64,000 bases of DNA. Origin: an uncultured bacterium. Its GTDB lineage: Bacteria > Bacillota > Clostridia > Oscillospirales > Oscillospiraceae. The notes beneath the pieces were generated by a model, which was not told where the DNA came from, searched no databases, and worked only from the letters and a program-made list of their open reading frames with translations. The stretch lies in assembly GCA_947364395.1 (NCBI GenBank), contig CANASS010000004.1, positions 15,211-79,210 of the forward strand, given 5' to 3'. The stretch's first letter is position 1; each line of letters starts with the position of its first letter. Shown piece after piece: positions 8,189 to 15,759 of the stretch. The translations under genes and the position numbers were made by a program.

Positions 8189-9010
8189 TCAAAGTATCTC
8201 ATAGTTCGCGCACCGCTCCAGGGTCTCCCCGTCCAGATGGTACGCCGCGTCAATGATATAATTGCGGTAGGAGGCGTTTCCGTCCAGCTCCCCCAGCCGC
8301 CGGTGGGCGATCTCCCCGCACACGCCCATGGCGCATACAGCCGCAGCAGCAGCCTCCAGGGGCCTGTCGGGGCTGGCGGCCACATAGGCTGCCGTCATCG
8401 CGGACAGCTGGCAGCCCGTCCCGGTGACACGGCTCATCATGGGGTGGCCGTTGAAGATGCAGAAGGCCCGCTCCCCCCCGGCCACGATGTCGATGGCCCC
8501 GGTGATGGCGGCGACCGCCCCAGTTTTCCGGGCGAAGTCCTTGGCGAAGCGGACTGCCTCCTCCAGCGATTCCTTGGTCACCGCGTCCCCCACGCCTGCG
8601 TCCACCCCCCGGGTGGACCCGCTCCCCAGAGCCAGGGTCTTGATCTCGGAGATGTTCCCCCGGACGACGGCAAAGCGCACCTGGTCCAGCAGGCCCAGGG
8701 CGGTGTCCGTCCGCAGCCTGGACGCCCCTGCCCCCACCGGGTCCAGCACCACGGGACGGCCCAGCTGGTTGGCCTTCTTCCCCGCGGCCAGCATGGCGGG
8801 GATGGTTCGGGCGTTCAGGGTTCCGATGTTGATGTTCAGCCCGGCGCAGAGGGCGGTGATCTCCTCCGCCTCGCCGGCGTCGTCGGCCATGATGGGCGAG
8901 CCGCCACAGGCCAGCAGGATGTTGGCGCAGTCGTTGACCGTGACATAGTTGGTGATGTTGTGGACCAGCGGATGGCGCCGTCTCACGTTGTCAAGCAGTT
9001 CTCCCAGCAT
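8189..9010 (-). CDS. thiM: hydroxyethylthiazole kinase
   Basis: 273-aa ribokinase-fold enzyme that phosphorylates hydroxyethylthiazole (HET) salvaged from outside, giving the thiazole partner for ThiE. Typical motifs: RRRHPLVHNITNYVTVNDCAN, GGSPIMADDAGEAEEI, LDPVGAGASRLRTDTA, VRGNISEI and the ATP/anion-hole SRVTGTGCQLSAMTAA. No thiG/thiH/thiS/thiF genes are present in the window, so the thiazole half appears to come from salvage via ThiW and ThiM. Three nt separate it from thiW. Confidence 0.97.
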   Translation of the reverse strand: MLGELLDNVRRRHPLVHNITNYVTVNDCANILLACGGSPIMADDAGEAEEITALCAGLNINIGTLNARTIPAMLAAGKKANQLGRPVVLDPVGAGASRLRTDTALGLLDQVRFAVVRGNISEIKTLALGSGSTRGVDAGVGDAVTKESLEEAVRFAKDFARKTGAVAAITGAIDIVAGGERAFCIFNGHPMMSRVTGTGCQLSAMTAAYVAASPDRPLEAAAAAVCAMGVCGEIAHRRLGELDGNASYRNYIIDAAYHLDGETLERCANYEIL

Positions 9011-9013
9011 GGC

Positions 9014-9529
9014 TCAGACCTCCTCCCCTTGACGCTTCAGCGCGCCGGACCGGCTCAGCGCCCCCAGAATGACACCGGACAGCGCCGCCCCCGCCGCTGT
9101 GGAGATGAAAAACGGGATGATGTAAGCGTAAAACGCGATCTCCCCCGCGCTCTGCCCCAGCGCCAGGACGGCCACCGGGTAGGCGCACAGCCCGCCCAGC
9201 ACCGCCGTGCCCAACACCTCCGCCAGCAGGGTCAGGGGGATGCTTTTCGTTTTCCAATAGGCCAGAGCGCACAGCAGCGCTCCGCACATGCTGCCCGGAA
9301 AGGCCATGGGGCTGCCCAGCCCCAGCAGGTTGCGGATCAGGCTGGCCCCGAAGGCCGCCCCCACGCCGTAGCCGGGGCCCAGGAATACGGCGCACAGGAT
9401 ATTGACCATATGCTGCACTGGGGCGCATTTGCTCCCGGCGATGGGGAAGGAAAGCAGGCTCCCCGCCACCGCCACGGCGCACAGCACGGCGGCAAGGCAC
9501 AGCTTTTGCGTTCGGTCCATGTTCTTCAT
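9014..9529 (-). CDS. thiW: ThiW, ECF-type thiazole transporter S component
   Basis: 171-aa integral membrane protein with about five helices, first gene of the thiamine operon. It resembles the ThiW family of substrate-binding (S) subunits of energy-coupling-factor importers, thought to take up the thiazole precursor. Family-like blocks are FPIAGSKCAPVQHMVNI (residues about 28-44) and GASLIRNLLGLGSPMAFPGS. The ATG at 9529 has a perfect AAAGGAG 8-9 nt upstream. The ECF A/A'/T module is not in the window and is usually shared. The mRNA leader carries a TPP riboswitch and a second structured RNA. Confidence 0.92.
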   Translation of the reverse strand: MKNMDRTQKLCLAAVLCAVAVAGSLLSFPIAGSKCAPVQHMVNILCAVFLGPGYGVGAAFGASLIRNLLGLGSPMAFPGSMCGALLCALAYWKTKSIPLTLLAEVLGTAVLGGLCAYPVAVLALGQSAGEIAFYAYIIPFFISTAAGAALSGVILGALSRSGALKRQGEEV

Positions 9530-9567
9530 GGTGTGATCTCCTTTGAAAATGATGTGAGAACGGCAGT

Positions 9568-9670
9568 CACAGCGTCGCTCCCCAAATGCGCGGCCACCGC
9601 CGCGGCAGGTTCGTTCGGTCGAAGCTCACTGGCTTCCTCTCACGCCGGAACACGGCTTCCCATCGCTGTG
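9568..9670 (-). ncRNA. candidate structured RNA (TPP-riboswitch-like but non-canonical) in thiW leader
   Basis: Read leftwards, the segment folds into a closed multi-branch structure: closing stem CACAGCG (9670-9664) with CGCTGTG (9574-9568); hairpin GCCG/CGGC (9656-9644); hairpin GAAGC/GCTTC (9636-9621); GC hairpin CGCGGC/GCCGCG (9604-9589). Long unpaired joints remain: GUGAGAG, GACCGAACGAACCUGC and CAUUUGGGGAGCGA. The stretch UGAGAG-GAAG...CUUCGACCG...AACCUG closely matches the pyrimidine-sensor side of the real TPP riboswitch 150 nt upstream, but the pyrophosphate-sensor consensus is absent. The 3' closing strand can alternatively pair with TCACA copies at 9557-9553 or 9536-9532, the latter beside the thiW ribosome site. 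Function unassigned. Confidence 0.55.
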
Positions 9671-9756
9671 CTTACAGACCTGAGGCGCTCCCCTCCTGTC
9701 CGCCCAAATTGAATTGGGATATGCCGGCTCCCACTTCCTTTCCAAAAAAGCTGGGA

Positions 9757-9789
9757 CAAAAAACAGAGGCCGCCCAATTTGGCGGCCTC
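9757..9789 (-). terminator. intrinsic terminator of TPP riboswitch
   Basis: Nine-bp GC stem GAGGCCGCC/GGCGGCCTC (9789-9781 and 9774-9766, read leftwards) followed by TGTTTTTTG. It lies about 20 nt after the TPP aptamer, the expected place for a ligand-controlled transcription attenuator. Confidence 0.88.
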
Positions 9790-9811
9790 CATCAAAACCC
9801 ATGCTGCACAG

Positions 9812-9898
9812 GCATCCCTACGTTGGCATTATCCAAATCAGGTTACCGGTCGAAGGTCACACCTTCCTCTCAGCCTGTACTACAAGCTCCCGTCTGTT
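9812..9898 (-). ncRNA. TPP (thiamine diphosphate) riboswitch
   Basis: The leftward strand contains the hallmark elements in order: GGGAGCTTG, GCTGAGAGG (pyrimidine-sensor T-loop), then AACCTGATTTGG, ATAATGCCAAC and GTAGGGATG (pyrophosphate-sensor side). Thiamine diphosphate binding should favour the downstream terminator and shut the thiW-thiM-thiE-HAD-thiD-thiC-thiN operon. Confidence 0.96.
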
Positions 9899-9913
9899 CA
9901 ATTGTCCAGAGGC

Positions 9914-9942
9914 ATTATACCCCTATTCTCCCCGTTTTGCAA
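9914..9942 (-). promoter_or_regulatory. sigma-A promoter of thiamine operon
   Basis: -35 TTGCAA (9942-9937) and consensus -10 TATAAT (9919-9914) separated by 17 nt, about 15 nt before the TPP aptamer and only 24 nt after the stop codon of the kinase-DegV gene. Confidence 0.85.
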
Positions 9943-9965
9943 GACTTTTTTTGCGGGCGCCCCCC

Positions 9966-12614
9966 CTATTTCCGCATAAACAGCAGGCCAAAGGCCCTGG
10001 GGCCGGAGTTGCTGGCGATGGCGGCGGAGGCCTTTTGCAGGTAGACACGCTCGAACGGACAGTACTGCTCCACCAGCTCCTGGACGAATTTCAGGCTCGA
10101 TTCATCCATACCCGCGTATGTGATGAACAGAATACGCCGGTCAATATGGTCCGGGTTTCGGAACATCTTCCGCACGTAGTTCCGGGCCACCCGGGCAAAA
10201 TTGCCCATCTCCATCGCGCCGACCACCATCCGGCTCTTGCGCATCATGATGACGGGGTGGAGCAGCAGGGTGTCGCAGAGCAGCTGAGTCCGCTTGGAGA
10301 GATACCCCGCCTGGCACATCATATGGGTGCTGTCGATAATCAGCGAGGAAGTCAGGCGGCTTTTCAGATCCTCTACCGCCTGTATGATCTCCTCTTTCCC
10401 GGCGTGCTGCTCCGCCATGGACGCGGCGTACAGCACCGCCAGCCCCATGCCGCTGGAGAGATGGCCGGAATCCAGCACCGTGATATTATCAAAGGATTTT
10501 GCCGCCTCCAGGGCGTTTTCGTACCCCTGGCTGGCCTGCTTGGCCATGGCGATGTGTATCACGTTCTGGGCCGTGGTCAGCCTTTCGGCAAAGAATCTCT
10601 CGTAGTCCTCCACCTCGGGGGGCAGGGAGAAGCCGTTGTTCCCCTCGGCCATGTACACGATCAGGTCGTCCGCCTTCAGCTCCTCTTCATCCAGAAAGCG
10701 CCCCTGCTCCGTGCAGATGTAGTAGGGGCATACGGCAATACCGAACTCCTTTTTCAGCGACTCCGGGAGGTCGCAGACGCTGTCCGTGGTGACCACCAGC
10801 GGAATCCGCTTGGCCTGCTCGAAGATCAGCACATCCTTGCCGATCTCCGACTGGCTGGCCCCCTCGCTGAGGTTGGCCAGCTCCTTGGGGAGGATGCTGA
10901 GCACCGCCGCCTCCAGCAGCGCCCCGTTCACCGGCTTTGCCAAATAACCGCTGAAGCCCTCCTTTCGGTAGAGCATCTGCTGGTCGCTTCCCGCGTTGGC
11001 CGTCAGGGCGATCACCGGCGTGTCCTGGCACAGCCCCGCCGGCTGTGTGCGCAGCGCCCGCAGGCATTGGATGCCGTCCATCTCCGGCATCAGGTGGTCC
11101 ATCAGGATGCAGTCGTACCGCTGCTCCTGGGTCAGCCTCAGGCACTCCGCGCCGCTGGCCGCCGTGTCGATCTGGATCTTTGTGGCCTCCAGCAGCTTGC
11201 GCACCACCAGCAGGTTCATCTCATTGTCGTCCACCACCAGCAGATGGGCCTCCGGGGCCTCGAAGCTCTGCTTGTACTGCTCCCCATTGCGGGCCCTCCT
11301 GCGGGAGGCCAGCGTAAACGTCCCCAGCTCCTTGTCGTCCACAATGTCCTGCTCCAGCTCCACAATGAAGATGGAGCCCTTTGTATAGACGCTGTTCACG
11401 CTGATCCTGCCGCCCATCAGCTCCACCAGCTGGTGGACGATGCTCAGCCCCAGCCCGGTTCCCTCAATGTGGCGGTTTTTCCGCTCGTCCACCCGTTTGA
11501 AGGCGTTGAACAGGTAGGGAATGTCCTCCTTTTTCACCCCCTGGCCCGTGTCCTCCACGGTGTACCAGACCCGCACCCGGTTCAGCCCGATCCGCTCGCA
11601 CCGGATGGACAGGGTGACGGCGCCCTCGCTGGTGTACTTGACGGCGTTGTTCAGCAGGTTAATCAGCACCTGCTTGATGCGCACCTCGTCGCCGCAGAGC
11701 ATGCTGGGGATAGAGGAATCCACATAGAGCCGGAATTCCAGCCCCTTTTTCTGGGCCTTCACCCAGATCATGTTGACAATGTCCGAGAAGAGCTCGCCGG
11801 TCATGTAGGAGACGTTGACGATCTCCATTTTCCCGGATTTGATCTTGGACAGGTCCAGAATGTCATTGATCAGCGTCAGCAGCATCTTGCTGGCGCCCTG
11901 GATGTTCCTGGCGTTTTCCGCCACATCCTCGGGAATATCCCCCCGAAGGATGATCTCGTTCAGCCCGATGATGGTATTGATGGGCGTGCGGATCTCGTGG
12001 CTCATGCTGGAGAAAAAGTTGTTCTCCGCCTGGTTCAATTCCTCGATCTCTTTCTTCTGCTCTTTGGTGAGCTGGTTTTCCTTCTCATAGAGCTGATTCA
12101 GAAACAGCAGCAGCACGCTGGTGAGCACACCCACCATGACCACGGAGTAGGCGGACTCAAAAAAGGACTGGGCCTGGGCGTTCTGGGCGACATGCTCCGG
12201 GAAGCTGTAAGCGATGTAGTAGCACAACAGCGTCTCCACCGTGCACAGCAGGAAAAACACCAGCTTGCGCCTGCCCGCCAGCGTTATGCTGATGTAGATG
12301 AAGCACAGCACAAACCACTCGGGCACCCCGCTGTAAAAGCCGCCCGCAGTGAAAAAGCTCACCGGCAGGACCACCAGCATCAGCACCGCGATGGACGTGG
12401 CCCCCTCGTTGATGCGCTCCTTTTTGATGCTGATATCCACCGCCGCCGCCATATAGACCAGACTCCCCGCCAGAATCAGCAGATTGACAATGCTCCGCCC
12501 CATGGGCAGGATGAATATCAGCGCCACCATGCACACGCCCGTCACCAGGCGGAACATGCGCTCCCGCAGGCTGATCCTGTGGTCAAAATGTTTTTTTATC
12601 CATTCCTTCGTCAC
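9966..12614 (-). CDS. membrane hybrid histidine kinase fused to receiver and C-terminal DegV domain
   Basis: 882-aa fusion. Residues about 25-172 hold some six membrane helices without a recognisable sensor domain. HisKA has His206 in SSMSHEIRTPIN; the HATPase domain shows N323 (NLLNNAVKYT), DTGQGV and GTGLGLSIV. A receiver domain spans about 456-575 with Asp506 (LMDHLMPEMDG) and AKPV. Residues about 605-882 are a complete DegV fatty-acid-binding domain: TTDSVCDLPESL at its start, HIAMAKQASQGYENAL, VLDSGHLSSGMGL, RILFITYAGMD and a GPRAFGLLF end. DegV proteins bind fatty acids for the FakA kinase, so the fusion may couple a lipid state to phosphotransfer. GTG start at 12614 with GGGAGG upstream; 27 nt after the partner kinase. 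Confidence 0.93.
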   Translation of the reverse strand: MTKEWIKKHFDHRISLRERMFRLVTGVCMVALIFILPMGRSIVNLLILAGSLVYMAAAVDISIKKERINEGATSIAVLMLVVLPVSFFTAGGFYSGVPEWFVLCFIYISITLAGRRKLVFFLLCTVETLLCYYIAYSFPEHVAQNAQAQSFFESAYSVVMVGVLTSVLLLFLNQLYEKENQLTKEQKKEIEELNQAENNFFSSMSHEIRTPINTIIGLNEIILRGDIPEDVAENARNIQGASKMLLTLINDILDLSKIKSGKMEIVNVSYMTGELFSDIVNMIWVKAQKKGLEFRLYVDSSIPSMLCGDEVRIKQVLINLLNNAVKYTSEGAVTLSIRCERIGLNRVRVWYTVEDTGQGVKKEDIPYLFNAFKRVDERKNRHIEGTGLGLSIVHQLVELMGGRISVNSVYTKGSIFIVELEQDIVDDKELGTFTLASRRRARNGEQYKQSFEAPEAHLLVVDDNEMNLLVVRKLLEATKIQIDTAASGAECLRLTQEQRYDCILMDHLMPEMDGIQCLRALRTQPAGLCQDTPVIALTANAGSDQQMLYRKEGFSGYLAKPVNGALLEAAVLSILPKELANLSEGASQSEIGKDVLIFEQAKRIPLVVTTDSVCDLPESLKKEFGIAVCPYYICTEQGRFLDEEELKADDLIVYMAEGNNGFSLPPEVEDYERFFAERLTTAQNVIHIAMAKQASQGYENALEAAKSFDNITVLDSGHLSSGMGLAVLYAASMAEQHAGKEEIIQAVEDLKSRLTSSLIIDSTHMMCQAGYLSKRTQLLCDTLLLHPVIMMRKSRMVVGAMEMGNFARVARNYVRKMFRNPDHIDRRILFITYAGMDESSLKFVQELVEQYCPFERVYLQKASAAIASNSGPRAFGLLFMRK

Positions 12615-12641
12615 ACCGTGCCTCCCTCATCTCCGTTCAGA

Positions 12642-15191
12642 TCACAGTCCGGCAATGCTGCCGCAGACCTCCTGGTACATCCGCAGCAGCTGGTCATGGT
12701 TGTCGCGGATGTACTGGATGTCGCCATTTTTCCCCGCCCGCTCCAGCAGCCTGGCCCACTCCGAGAGCTCCTTCGCGCCAATGGTCAGGGCGGTGCTCTT
12801 CAGCGCGTGGACCTTTACCGCGTAATCCGTCCAGTTTTCCGCCCCGTACAGGGCGATGATCTCATCCCGTTTCCCCTCGCTCTGCTGGGAAAACATCCGA
12901 AGCATCTCCAGGTAGAACCCCTCGTCTCCGCAGCAGTAATCCAGCCCCATCTGCACGTCGATGCCCGCCCGCACCAGCGCGGCCCGGGGCAGACCGCCCT
13001 CCTGGGCCGTCGCAGCGGCCGCCTCATCCCCGGCGGGGGAAACCTCCTCAGCAGGGGCCGCCTCCGGCGCTTCCCCGGCGGCGGGCGGCGCGGGCTCCGT
13101 GCCCTGATCCTCCCGGCTGTCTCCGGCCGGCGCGCCGTACCGAATACAGTGCTTGGGCAGGACATGGCGCAGCACCCGCTCTAAAACGGGACGCTCAATG
13201 GGCTTTGGCACAAATTCCGTAAAGCCCTCGTGGCGGAACATCTCCCTGGCGCCGCTGATGGTGTTTGCCGTCAGCGCGATCACCGGCAGGTCCTGATACG
13301 CCCCATTGTCCATCTCCCGGATGCGCCGGAGCGTCTCCACGCCGTCAAAGCCCGGCATCATGTGGTCCAGGAATACGGCGTCATAGGCGGTGTCCGCGCA
13401 CCGCTTCAGCGCCTCCCTGCCGCTGAGGCAGGTGTCCACCTGTATCCCGTAGCCGCCCAGGACGCCTTTGGCCACCACCAGGTTCATTTCCTCGTCGTCC
13501 ACCACCAGCACCCGGACGCCCTCGCAGGTAAAGGGCCTGCGGCCCGCGCCCTGCGTCTCCTCGAAGCCGCCCGCGTTCCAGTGCCCGTTGAGCAGGTTTA
13601 CCACGGAGAGGGCGAAAAAGGGCTTGCGGATCACGAGCAGCCTGCTGTCCTCTCCCATGGAAAACTCCCGCTCCACAATCACCGCCACCTGCAAGGAATT
13701 TGCCAGCTCTTCATAATAGCCGCTGTTCTCCTCATATTCCGACTGCGCGATGAACACATGGGTCAGCTTGTGGCTGCTCAGCAGCTGCAAAAGTCCCTCA
13801 AAGTTATGGACCTGATAGCCCTCCACCCCAAGGCCCTCTACCAGATGCAGGATCATCTTGTCATAGTATTCCTTAACTTCGTCACAGCTGTACTTCTCCG
13901 GCCGGAAGAAACACCCGACGCACATTTGCTCCGGGTTGGACAGGGCCATCCCCGGCTGGTCGTCCGCCACCCCCTGGGGGATGGTGATGTGGATCTCCAT
14001 TCCCTGCCGGTCCGTGCTGTCACAGTGGATGAACCCGCCCATGGCGTGGAGAAGCCCACGGGCGATGGGGATGCCCAGGCCCAGGCCCCCCGCTCCCCGG
14101 CTGCTGCCGGAATCCGCCTGATAAAAGTCCTCGTACATCTGGGCCAGCTGGGAACGCGTCATGCCGATCCCGGTGTCATAGATGTCTATGAGCAGGTTGA
14201 TCCCATAGCTCTCTCTCCGAAAATCAACGCAGATGTTGATGCCGCCCTCATCCGTAAACTTGATAGAGTTCTCCAGGAGAATCTTCAGCACGTGGGAGAT
14301 CTTTTCCGCGTCCCCCACCAGCACCGCCGGTATCCGGGGCGCAACGTCAAACACTATCTCCAGCTGGCGCTTACCGCTCTGGGCCGCCGTGGTGGTGATC
14401 ACGTCGTTGAGCACAGAGGTAATCATGTACTCCTCTTCCGCCGCGGCCAAGGTGCCCTCCACAATCTCCGCGTAGTCCAGGATATTGCTGATCTGGCTGG
14501 ACAGCCGCTTGCCCGCCATCTGAATCGAGCGTATGTCCGCCCGAACCTCGGGAGAGACGTCCTTTTCAAGGGCCACCTCGCTGAGGCCCAGCACCATGTT
14601 GACAGGGGTGCGGAACTCGTGGGATATGTTGGACAGGAACTGGGCGTTCTGCCGTTTGGCCACTGTCAGCTGCGTCATGGTGTTGCGCTGCTGCTTTCTA
14701 TCCTCCATCCTTCGGTTGATCCGATACCTGGCGATGGCCACCGCCCCCGCCACCACGGTGGCGCCGAGGCACAGCCGTATCAGCTCCTGCACAGTGATGT
14801 CCGCAGCGATGGTGTGCAGGATGAGCAAATGGTATAGCAGCTGCAGAATATACAGGGCGGCGATCAGATACAGGGGCAGCTTTTTGTCCATCATGGAAAA
14901 GATCAGCAGCACCATACAGGCCACGGCCGGTATATCAAACAGGCTGACGCTGTGCACGCCAAAGAAGAAGAAGCCGATCAGCAGCAGCCCGATGCACAGG
15001 TTCTCATAGAACTCCTCCATGGCGAATTTTCCGATGTGGAGGAACCACACCGCGGCGTTGCCGATCAAAAAGACCGGCACCATCCACAGCTCCCAGGAGA
15101 ACGCGATGGTAATCACCATCAGCATCATGCCGACCATGGTGACGACGCTGGCCAACAGCAGATGTTTGCTGGTCTGCCCTTCCCCTCTCAT
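12642..15191 (-). CDS. hybrid sensor histidine kinase with receiver and Hpt domains
   Basis: 849-aa membrane kinase of a phosphorelay. About six helices occupy residues 10-155. HisKA has His191 (LSNISHEFRTPVNM). The ATPase domain shows ENSIKFTDEGG, DTGIGM and GLGLGIPIARG. Residues about 425-540 look like a receiver fold that lacks the phospho-Asp (pseudo-receiver). A genuine receiver spans about 558-680 with Asp609 (VFLDHMMPGFDG). An Ala/Pro/Glu-rich linker (about 690-735) leads to an Hpt domain with His795 (VHALKSTALTIGA). Its ATG overlaps the stop codon of the upstream lone receiver gene (ATGA), indicating coupling. The Hpt can pass phosphate to other receivers, including that of the DegV-fused kinase or the lone receiver. 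Confidence 0.94.
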   Translation of the reverse strand: MRGEGQTSKHLLLASVVTMVGMMLMVITIAFSWELWMVPVFLIGNAAVWFLHIGKFAMEEFYENLCIGLLLIGFFFFGVHSVSLFDIPAVACMVLLIFSMMDKKLPLYLIAALYILQLLYHLLILHTIAADITVQELIRLCLGATVVAGAVAIARYRINRRMEDRKQQRNTMTQLTVAKRQNAQFLSNISHEFRTPVNMVLGLSEVALEKDVSPEVRADIRSIQMAGKRLSSQISNILDYAEIVEGTLAAAEEEYMITSVLNDVITTTAAQSGKRQLEIVFDVAPRIPAVLVGDAEKISHVLKILLENSIKFTDEGGINICVDFRRESYGINLLIDIYDTGIGMTRSQLAQMYEDFYQADSGSSRGAGGLGLGIPIARGLLHAMGGFIHCDSTDRQGMEIHITIPQGVADDQPGMALSNPEQMCVGCFFRPEKYSCDEVKEYYDKMILHLVEGLGVEGYQVHNFEGLLQLLSSHKLTHVFIAQSEYEENSGYYEELANSLQVAVIVEREFSMGEDSRLLVIRKPFFALSVVNLLNGHWNAGGFEETQGAGRRPFTCEGVRVLVVDDEEMNLVVAKGVLGGYGIQVDTCLSGREALKRCADTAYDAVFLDHMMPGFDGVETLRRIREMDNGAYQDLPVIALTANTISGAREMFRHEGFTEFVPKPIERPVLERVLRHVLPKHCIRYGAPAGDSREDQGTEPAPPAAGEAPEAAPAEEVSPAGDEAAAATAQEGGLPRAALVRAGIDVQMGLDYCCGDEGFYLEMLRMFSQQSEGKRDEIIALYGAENWTDYAVKVHALKSTALTIGAKELSEWARLLERAGKNGDIQYIRDNHDQLLRMYQEVCGSIAGL

Positions 15192-15550
15192 TCCGCCTCA
15201 AGCTCCTTTGCGGCCCGTCTCAGCAGCTCCGAGGGGAGGAAGGGCTTTTTCAGGTAATCCACCGCGCCCAGCTTGATGGCGCTCCTCACGTCGTTCTCGT
15301 CTCCCGACGCGGTGAGGAAAATCACGGGTGTGTCCACCAACAGCATCCTCATATACTCAAAGGTTTCAATGCCGTCCATCCCCGGCATGGCGATATCCAA
15401 AAGGATCAGATCAATCTTGGTCCGGCCGAGCTTTTTCAGCGCCTCCTGCCCGGATATGGCCAGAATCACATCATACTGCCGCTCCAGGATCATCTGGGTC
15501 CGCTTTAAATTCATCTCGTCATCATCGACGACCAGAATACATTTCCGCAT
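15188..15550 (-). CDS. stand-alone receiver (CheY-like response regulator)
   Basis: 120-aa single receiver domain without output domain. Acidic pocket in LVVDDDEMN, phospho-acceptor Asp52 (LLLDIAMPGMDG), Thr80 (FLTAS) and Lys102 (LKKPF) are all present. First gene of the three-gene phosphorelay operon; GGAGG 9 nt before the ATG. Probably an intermediate or phosphate sink in the relay with the two hybrid kinases; a protein-interaction output is also possible. Confidence 0.93.
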   Translation of the reverse strand: MRKCILVVDDDEMNLKRTQMILERQYDVILAISGQEALKKLGRTKIDLILLDIAMPGMDGIETFEYMRMLLVDTPVIFLTASGDENDVRSAIKLGAVDYLKKPFLPSELLRRAAKELEAE

Positions 15551-15624
15551 TTGTTTTGTCCTCCTATTTCCATTGTGAAGCCTCTGCAGCCCCGCCGGCC
15601 GCCGCAGGTAAGCTCTTCGTCTAT

Positions 15625-15652
15625 ATTATACAGCACCTACCCATAAAATCAA
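15625..15652 (-). promoter_or_regulatory. sigma-A promoter of phosphorelay operon
   Basis: -35 TTGATT (15652-15647) and -10 TATAAT (15630-15625), 16-nt spacing, about 75 nt upstream of the receiver gene. Confidence 0.75.
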
Positions 15653-15698
15653 GTCCAAACATATGCGCTTTATCAGCTCCCTCCCGCCAGAAATCCAA

Positions 15699-15727
15699 TT
15701 GAAATCAGGGACGCGAGGTGTTATAAT
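15699..15727 (+). promoter_or_regulatory. sigma-A promoter of solute-binding protein/MCP pair
   Basis: -35 TTGAAA and consensus -10 TATAAT with 17-nt spacing, 32 nt before the ATG at 15760. Divergent from the phosphorelay promoter, about 45 nt away. Confidence 0.85.
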
Positions 15728-15759
15728 AACCCAGAAGAAAACGGGAGGAATGATAAACT

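Noticed and set aside
9560..9690. Cobalamin, SRP, THF or T-box interpretation of the RNA before thiW
   Set aside because: The B12-box, SRP tetraloop region, THF core and T-box signatures are not present; only the TPP-like half-signature fits.
9714..13184. 1156-codon open frame on the + strand
   Set aside because: Antisense shadow of the TPP riboswitch and the two hybrid kinases; no ribosome site and no domain pattern.
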